DNA from: Geodermatophilus bullaregiensis
GTDB taxonomy: Bacteria > Actinomycetota > Actinomycetes > Mycobacteriales > Geodermatophilaceae
Direction: 5' to 3'
DNA length: 64,000 nucleotides
Assembly: GCF_016907675.1 (NCBI RefSeq)
Contig: NZ_JAFBCJ010000001.1
Coordinates: 4,278,001 to 4,342,000 of the forward strand
Positions 59,677 through 64,000 of this stretch are shown here, one piece after another. Position 1 is the first letter of the stretch, and every line of letters starts with the position of its first letter. The position numbers and the translations under genes were made by a program. Below the pieces are notes generated by a model that did no database searches, was not told where the DNA came from, and saw only the letters and a program-made list of their open reading frames with translations.

Positions 59677-60575
59677 GCGGCCAGTGGTAGCCCGTGAAAG
59701 ACCTGCTCGCGGTGCCAGACGACGTGTCGCGCGGCTGGCGTCGGTGTCCCTGGGCGCGGTTGGAGCCGACGACCGTGGAGCTCGTAGATGGCTCGGCCGT
59801 GGGAGGTTCGAGCGGAGAAGCGCTGGGACACCACCAGCGCCAGGTCGTCGTCGAGGCCAAGCACACCGCGGTCGAAGAGCTTGTGGTGCAGCGAGCACAG
59901 CGCCAGGCCGTTGTCGAGCTCGTCCGGCCCGTCGACGGTGAACCAGCGGATGTGCGCCGCCTCCAGGCCCACCGGCACGCCGCCGACCTGGCCGTCGAAG
60001 CCGCAGAACGCGCACTGGCGGTCCCACGCCTCCAGCACCCGCGCCGGCCACGAGCTGCTCCTCCGCCGACCCGTTCCAGGCGCGACCGTGCCGCCGTGGA
60101 GGAGTTCGGGGTCGAGCCCGACGGCGACCAGGACGTCGGGTGCGACCGTGGCGGGGAAGTGGGCCTCGACGAGCCCGCGAGCGACGTCGTCGACCAGCCC
60201 GGGACGTGACCGCAGTGCCGCCTCCAGCGACGCCTCCAGTCGGCCGGTCACACCGGCCCGCAGCGGGCCGACGTTGTCCATGGGCACGTCCCGGTCCAGC
60301 GTCCACACACCGTCCGACCGCAAGCGGGTGAAGGGATAGGCGGCGCTCTGGGCTCGTGGAGTCTTCGACGCCGGGCCGAACTCCTGGATGAGTTCCGCGA
60401 GCTCTCGCTCGGCGACGTCCCACGGCAGCTCGCTCGATCCGCTGGCTGCAAACCGGCTCAGCGCCAGGAGTACCAGCAGCGGCTTGTGCGGGGAGCGCCT
60501 GCCGTCCTGCTGGTGCTGTCGCAGCGCGGCCAGCCGACCGAGGACGGCTCGGGTCCGGGCATCAGCATCTGCCAC
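59673..60575 (-). CDS. Sulfur-binding-domain HNH endonuclease (ScoMcrA-like)
   Basis: This 300-residue protein has an N-terminal region resembling the phosphorothioate-binding SBD of ScoMcrA: RRSPHKPLLVLLALSRFAAS (27-46), then FGPASKTPRAQSAAYPFTRL and HFPATVAPDVL. The C-terminal HNH nuclease has Cys188/Cys191, then EAAHIRWFTVDGPDELDNGL and CSLHHKLFDRGVLGL (His208, Asn222, Cys227, His230). Such type IV enzymes cut phosphorothioated or 5-methylcytosine DNA. No dnd genes are present in the window, so it would target foreign modified DNA. The GTG start at 60575 is chosen over an upstream one that lacks family similarity. Confidence 0.87.
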   Translation of the reverse strand: MADADARTRAVLGRLAALRQHQQDGRRSPHKPLLVLLALSRFAASGSSELPWDVAERELAELIQEFGPASKTPRAQSAAYPFTRLRSDGVWTLDRDVPMDNVGPLRAGVTGRLEASLEAALRSRPGLVDDVARGLVEAHFPATVAPDVLVAVGLDPELLHGGTVAPGTGRRRSSSWPARVLEAWDRQCAFCGFDGQVGGVPVGLEAAHIRWFTVDGPDELDNGLALCSLHHKLFDRGVLGLDDDLALVVSQRFSARTSHGRAIYELHGRRLQPRPGTPTPAARHVVWHREQVFHGLPLAA

Positions 60576-60702
60576 GACCCCACCATCCTCTACGACCGGG
60601 CCGATTGTGCGCACCGCGACGGTGCACGGCGATCGAGCGAGGCAGGTGTGCACCCAGCGCGGCAGGTGAGTGCCTGGTTCGGGTGTGGCGAGCGGGACGG
60701 TA

Positions 60703-60738
60703 GGGACCATTCCGCACCGAAACGGTCCCGATGTGCGG
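60703..60738. promoter_or_regulatory. Interleaved palindromes between the divergent operons
   Basis: GGGACC (60703-60708) mirrors GGTCCC (60724-60729), and CCGCAC (60712-60717) mirrors GTGCGG (60733-60738). Both pairs have the same 21-base offset, about two helical turns. The site lies in the 289-base divergent region, so it could be an operator for both operons. It is the only clear structure in that gap. Confidence 0.4.
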
Positions 60739-60864
60739 CGGCGCGGCCTCCCGGTCGCTTAGCGTCCTGTCGCCGTCGAGGTCGCTGACGGTCCTGAGCA
60801 CGAGTTTCGACGGGGCGGCAGGTCGAGTGCTCAGGCTGTCTCGTCCGTCACGGGAGTTCCTCAG

Positions 60865-62499
60865 GTGAGCGCATCCTTCCGCTCGACGCTCGATCACATG
60901 TTCAAGGCGCGGTTCCCCCTCCTCTACGTCGAGAGCTTCGAGGAGCAGCGGGTCATCTCCGAGGTCGCCTCCGTCGCATCAGGCCTGCGCACACCGCGCG
61001 GCGTCTGGACGTGGTCGGTAACCGAGGGGCTCGTCTCGCCCAACGGGTCGACGGACCGGTGCAGCAGCCGGGACGCCGCTGCCGCGCTCGAGGCCGCGGC
61101 GCGGGTCGACGAGCCGGCCGTCTTCGTGTTCCGGGACCTGCACACGTCGCTCGGTGACGGCAATCGGCCTGCGGACCCCACCGTCGTCCGGCGCCTCCGC
61201 GACCTGGCGTACGCCTTCAAGTCCGGAGCGGCGCCGCGTGCCCTGGTGCTGCTGTCCCCGCTGCTGCGCATCCCCCCGGAGTTGGAGAAGGACGTGACGC
61301 TGCTCGACTTCCCGCTACCCCGGGAGTCGGAGATCGGTCAGCTCCTTGAGAGCATGATCAGCACGAACCTGGCCGGTGGGCGCATCCAGGTCGACCTGGA
61401 CGACCGCGGCAAGGAGAAGCTGGCCAAGGCAGCCCTCGGTCTCACGGTGGGCGAGGCGGAGAACGCCTTCGCCCGCGCCATGGTCAACGACGGACGGCTG
61501 ACCGCCGACGACGTCGACGTGGTGCTGGAGGAGAAGCGGCAGACCATCCGCAAGTCCGGGCTGCTCGAGTTCATCCCGGTCGACGTCGAGCTGGACGACG
61601 TCGGGGGCCTGCAGAACCTCAAGCGGTGGCTGGCCAAGCGGAACGACTCGTGGCTCGCCGAGGCATCGGCCTACGGGCTCCCGGCCCCCAAGGGCGTCCT
61701 GATCACCGGGGTTCCCGGCTGCGGCAAGTCCCTGACCGCGAAGGCGATCGCCTCAGCCTGGGGTCTCCCGCTGCTCCGCATGGACATCGGCCGGGTCTTC
61801 TCCGGACTCGTCGGCTCCAGCGAGCAGAACATGCGGACCGGCATCGCCACGGCCGAGGCCATCTCACCGTGCGTCCTCTGGATCGACGAGATCGAGAAGG
61901 GCTTCGCCGGCGTTGGCGGCGGCGGTGACTCGGGGACCTCGTCCCGGGTGTTCGGCTCGTTCCTGACCTGGATGCAGGAGAAGTCGCGTCCCGTGTTCGT
62001 GATCGCCACCGCCAACAACATCGACCGGCTCCCGCCGGAGTTCCTACGCAAGGGACGATTTGACGAGATCTTCTTCGTCGACCTGCCGACGCGGTCCGAG
62101 CGGTGCGACATCTGGGGCATCCAGCTGTTGAAGCGGGTCCGCAGCGACGAGGTGCGCGGTCGGCTCGACAGCGACCGGCAACTGCTCGACGCCCTGGCCG
62201 ATCAGAGCGAGGGCTACTCCGGCGCCGAGATCGAGCAGGCGGTCACGGCAGGGTTGTTCGACGCCTTCGCCGAGCGTCGCCCGCTGCGGGGGGACGACCT
62301 GCTCCGGGCGCTCCGGAACATGGTGCCCCTCTCGGTCACGCAGGCCGAGCAGATCCAGGCCGTGCGCGAGTGGGCCGACGTGCGGGCCGTTGCGGCCAGT
62401 GCAGCGGAACCCGCCCTCGTGTCAGGAGCTGCGACGCCTGGGGTTTTGGGGCACGCACCCACGGCCCCGGCCCGCGGCGGCCGGTTCGTCGACTTCTGA
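60865..62499 (+). CDS. Ycf46-like AAA+ ATPase
   Basis: This 544-residue protein has an N-terminal degenerate ATPase-like region (1-220, [20 protein letters not shown] and [13 protein letters not shown]). A full AAA+ module follows: Walker [17 protein letters not shown] near residue 283, Walker [13 protein letters not shown] near 337, sensor 1 [20 protein letters not shown] with the arginine finger, and a C-terminal lid with [12 protein letters not shown]. This arrangement is that of Ycf46, an AAA protein of chloroplasts and cyanobacteria with no settled role. It heads an operon with Ycf35-like and DUF2997 genes, its usual partners. GTG 60865 is the start. Confidence 0.85.
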   Translation: MSASFRSTLDHMFKARFPLLYVESFEEQRVISEVASVASGLRTPRGVWTWSVTEGLVSPNGSTDRCSSRDAAAALEAAARVDEPAVFVFRDLHTSLGDGNRPADPTVVRRLRDLAYAFKSGAAPRALVLLSPLLRIPPELEKDVTLLDFPLPRESEIGQLLESMISTNLAGGRIQVDLDDRGKEKLAKAALGLTVGEAENAFARAMVNDGRLTADDVDVVLEEKRQTIRKSGLLEFIPVDVELDDVGGLQNLKRWLAKRNDSWLAEASAYGLPAPKGVLITGVPGCGKSLTAKAIASAWGLPLLRMDIGRVFSGLVGSSEQNMRTGIATAEAISPCVLWIDEIEKGFAGVGGGGDSGTSSRVFGSFLTWMQEKSRPVFVIATANNIDRLPPEFLRKGRFDEIFFVDLPTRSERCDIWGIQLLKRVRSDEVRGRLDSDRQLLDALADQSEGYSGAEIEQAVTAGLFDAFAERRPLRGDDLLRALRNMVPLSVTQAEQIQAVREWADVRAVAASAAEPALVSGAATPGVLGHAPTAPARGGRFVDF

Positions 62500-62529
62500 C
62501 CGCGGCGGCTCCCGGAGGTGGAGTAGGAC

Positions 62530-62982
62530 GTGAGCATCTCGCTCGTGCTGTTGCCCTTGGCTGTGGCGGCCGTGACCGCAGCCCATGACGCCATGGAACG
62601 TCGGTCGGCGGACGGCCGTCCAGTCTGCTCCGTGTCCACCCGGATGCGCGACGGTGCCCTGTTGGCCCGCGCCCTGGAGGACACCGGTGCCTCGGTTGAC
62701 GCGTCGGCGGACAGCCTGCTCATTCGGTGGACCGGCATGGCGGCTCGCTTCGACCGCGACATGGCCGGCGTCTGGAACGCCCACTTCAGCGGTGACGTGG
62801 ACGAGCAGCGGGCCCGTGAGGTGGTGGGCCTCATCGACGCCGCCTACGGTCGGCGCGTTCAGGCTGCCGTCCTGCAGCGGCTGCGGCAACGGGCACCGGC
62901 CGTCGGGTTGCGGCTCGAGTCGGAAAGCGTCGAGGACGACGCCTCGGTCACCCTGGTCCTCACCGTGCAGCGGAGCGCCTGA
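62530..62982 (+). CDS. Ycf35/DUF1257-like protein
   Basis: This 150-residue protein starts at GTG 62530 after GGAGGTGGAGTAGGAC. From about residue 35 it follows the Ycf35/DUF1257 order: STRMRDGALLARALEDTGAS, a strand with ARFDRDMAGVWNAHFSGDVD, an AYGRRVQAAVLQRLRQ helix, and LESESVEDDASVTLVLTVQ at the end. The first 25 residues (SISLVLLPLAVAAVTAAHDA) are hydrophobic and might be a membrane anchor, which I do not expect in Ycf35. Between the Ycf46-like and DUF2997 genes it completes a known gene trio. The similarity is by pattern only. Confidence 0.68.
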   Translation: MSISLVLLPLAVAAVTAAHDAMERRSADGRPVCSVSTRMRDGALLARALEDTGASVDASADSLLIRWTGMAARFDRDMAGVWNAHFSGDVDEQRAREVVGLIDAAYGRRVQAAVLQRLRQRAPAVGLRLESESVEDDASVTLVLTVQRSA

Positions 62983-62984
62983 CG

Positions 62985-63200
62985 ATGACCGATCCCGTGG
63001 AGCTGCACGTCCGCGTCGGGGTCGACGGGGTCGTCACCGCGGAGACCAGGAAGGTCACCGGTGTCGCCTGCCTCGACTACATCGCCGTGCTGGAGGACCT
63101 CCTCGAGGCCACCACCACCGACAGCGCCTACACCGCCGACTACACCCGAACCGCCACACAGCAGGAGCTGGACAACCGCAATGACCTACGCCAGTACTGA
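62985..63200 (+). CDS. DUF2997 family protein
   Basis: This 71-residue protein begins two bases after the previous stop. ELHVRVGVDGVVTAETRKVT, then GVACLDYIAVLEDLLEATTT and YTADYTRTATQQ, match the DUF2997 pattern (DGxVxEEVxGxxGxxCxxxT... with a Tyr-containing end). In cyanobacteria DUF2997 proteins are encoded beside Ycf35. The function is unknown. Its 3' end overlaps the next gene by 20 bases. Confidence 0.78.
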   Translation: MTDPVELHVRVGVDGVVTAETRKVTGVACLDYIAVLEDLLEATTTDSAYTADYTRTATQQELDNRNDLRQY

Positions 63201-64000
63201 TCCTCGGTTCAACGGGCTTCCTGGGCGATCCGCCGAGAACAGGCTCCTCAGTGCCTCCTGGCGCCGGCGGCACAGCCTCTGGCTGCTCGGTCCCCTCTTC
63301 GGCCTCGGCATGGTCACCTGGGCCTCGTTCCTCTACATCGGGTGGAAGGCACGCCGGCGCGCCTGGCTCGTCGCCGGAGCCCTGTACGCGGTCGCCACCG
63401 CAGTCGGCTTCTACTTCACCGACGGGACCGAAGGCCCCGACGGGAAGTCGAACGAGTGGTTGGGCGGCTTCCTCGTGGCGTTGTGGGTGGGCGGCATCGT
63501 GCACGCGCTGCTCAGTAACCGCGCCTGGCTGACCTGGCGGTCGCAGGACACCACTCCCTGGTACGCCCAGCAGGCGCAGCAACCGGTCGCGGGCGGCACT
63601 GTCCCCGTCCCGGGGCCCCCGGCGGAGCTATCGGCACTCGGCATCGACTCGTCACGGTTCTACGCAGCTGCGCCACCGTCGGCTGTCCCGCAGCAACCGG
63701 TGGCCACACTGACCGGCGACCCCGCCCCGCCACCTCCGCCGGCGCCTCCAGTGGCGTACCCGGCTCCGCTCGGAGCGCCCACCGCGTCCCACGCGCCTCA
63801 GGCCCCCTCCTCGGTCCCACCCCTCGACATCAACGAGGCCACTGAGCACCAGCTCGTGGCACTGCCCGGCGTCACCCCAGAGCGGGCGGGGAGGCTGGTG
63901 ATCGCTCGCGCTCACCGAGGCGGTTTCAGCACGGTGGAGGAGTTTGCCGAGGTCGCGGGCCTGGCCCCACACGAACACCAGCACATCAGGCGCCTAGTCC
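63181..64000 (+). CDS. Membrane protein with helix-hairpin-helix domain, partial
   Basis: A gene starts at ATG 63181 inside the end of the DUF2997 gene and runs off the window after 273 codons. It has three predicted membrane segments (about residues 31-50, 60-77 and 92-108; for example LWLLGPLFGLGMVTWASFLY). A Pro/Ala/Gln-rich linker (about 125-210) precedes a ComEA-type helix-hairpin-helix domain, LDINEATEHQLVALPGVTPE followed by RAGRLVIARAHRGGFSTVEE. HhH domains bind DNA without sequence preference, so a membrane-anchored DNA-binding part is possible. The C-terminus is not visible. The overlap with DUF2997 places it in the Ycf46-like operon. Confidence 0.8.
   Translation, partial: MTYASTDPRFNGLPGRSAENRLLSASWRRRHSLWLLGPLFGLGMVTWASFLYIGWKARRRAWLVAGALYAVATAVGFYFTDGTEGPDGKSNEWLGGFLVALWVGGIVHALLSNRAWLTWRSQDTTPWYAQQAQQPVAGGTVPVPGPPAELSALGIDSSRFYAAAPPSAVPQQPVATLTGDPAPPPPPAPPVAYPAPLGAPTASHAPQAPSSVPPLDINEATEHQLVALPGVTPERAGRLVIARAHRGGFSTVEEFAEVAGLAPHEHQHIRRLV

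Noticed and set aside
59673-60575. Presence of a Dnd phosphorothioation system
   Set aside because: The HNH enzyme has a sulfur-binding-type domain, but no DndA-E or SspA-D proteins are encoded in the window. A stand-alone type IV restriction role fits better.

Overview
The window looks like the chromosome of a high-GC actinobacterium. GC-rich codons dominate, GTG and occasional TTG starts are common, and genes are often joined by GTGA or ATGA overlaps. Gene content (DevR/DevS, a DUF574-type SAM methyltransferase, DUF4389 and TIGR03086 proteins, dispersed hairpin repeats) would fit Geodermatophilaceae such as Blastococcus, Geodermatophilus or Modestobacter. That family placement is inference. 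I see no tRNA, rRNA, CRISPR array, integrase or transposase.

Bases 1 to about 32.9 kb are ordinary chromosome. After the end of a 4-hydroxyphenylpyruvate dioxygenase gene comes a complete polyol uptake and catabolism locus (1335-9490): a divergent SorC-type regulator, a lipoprotein binding protein, two permeases, a sorbitol dehydrogenase-like enzyme, an ABC ATPase and a mannitol dehydrogenase. A DevR/DevS redox two-component pair follows. Then come membrane and metabolic genes (DUF4389, SDR, LLM flavin oxidoreductase, crotonase family, acyl-CoA ligase, nitronate monooxygenase), two paralogous beta-propeller-like lipoproteins, a VapBC pair, a formamidase locus, a GHKL ATPase/STAS-like pair, and two GGDEF proteins, one of them also carrying EAL.

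From about 32.9 kb to the end the window is a dense defence-type island in four blocks. (A) 33.2-41.2 kb is a type I restriction-modification locus headed by an HTH protein whose body resembles a methyltransferase without catalytic motifs. The same ATAAGGCG...TTAT palindrome lies about 70 bp before that gene and before hsdR. (B) 41.4-53.2 kb encodes a RapA-like SNF2 ATPase coupled to a HelD-like superfamily 1 helicase, a lipase-like alpha/beta hydrolase with a Gly/Ala-rich membrane segment, an unrecognised protein, and a phospholipase D-fold protein with two HKD-like motifs. (C) On the opposite strand, 60.6-53.3 kb, is a five-gene operon: a sulfur-binding-domain HNH endonuclease, a GIY-YIG nuclease, a PLD-helicase-DUF3427 protein, an unrecognised Cys-containing protein, and a GIY-YIG nuclease fused to two RAMA-like domains. 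(D) From 60.9 kb, divergent from C, is an operon of a Ycf46-like AAA+ ATPase, a Ycf35/DUF1257-like protein, a DUF2997 protein and a membrane protein with a helix-hairpin-helix domain that runs off the window.

Blocks B, C and D are the best candidates for undescribed systems. B pairs relatives of two RNA polymerase recycling ATPases with a possible membrane-damaging enzyme and a PLD protein. C combines several nucleases with domains known or suspected to read DNA modification. D places a chloroplast/cyanobacterial gene trio inside a defence island. All family names come from motif reading by eye, without database searches.
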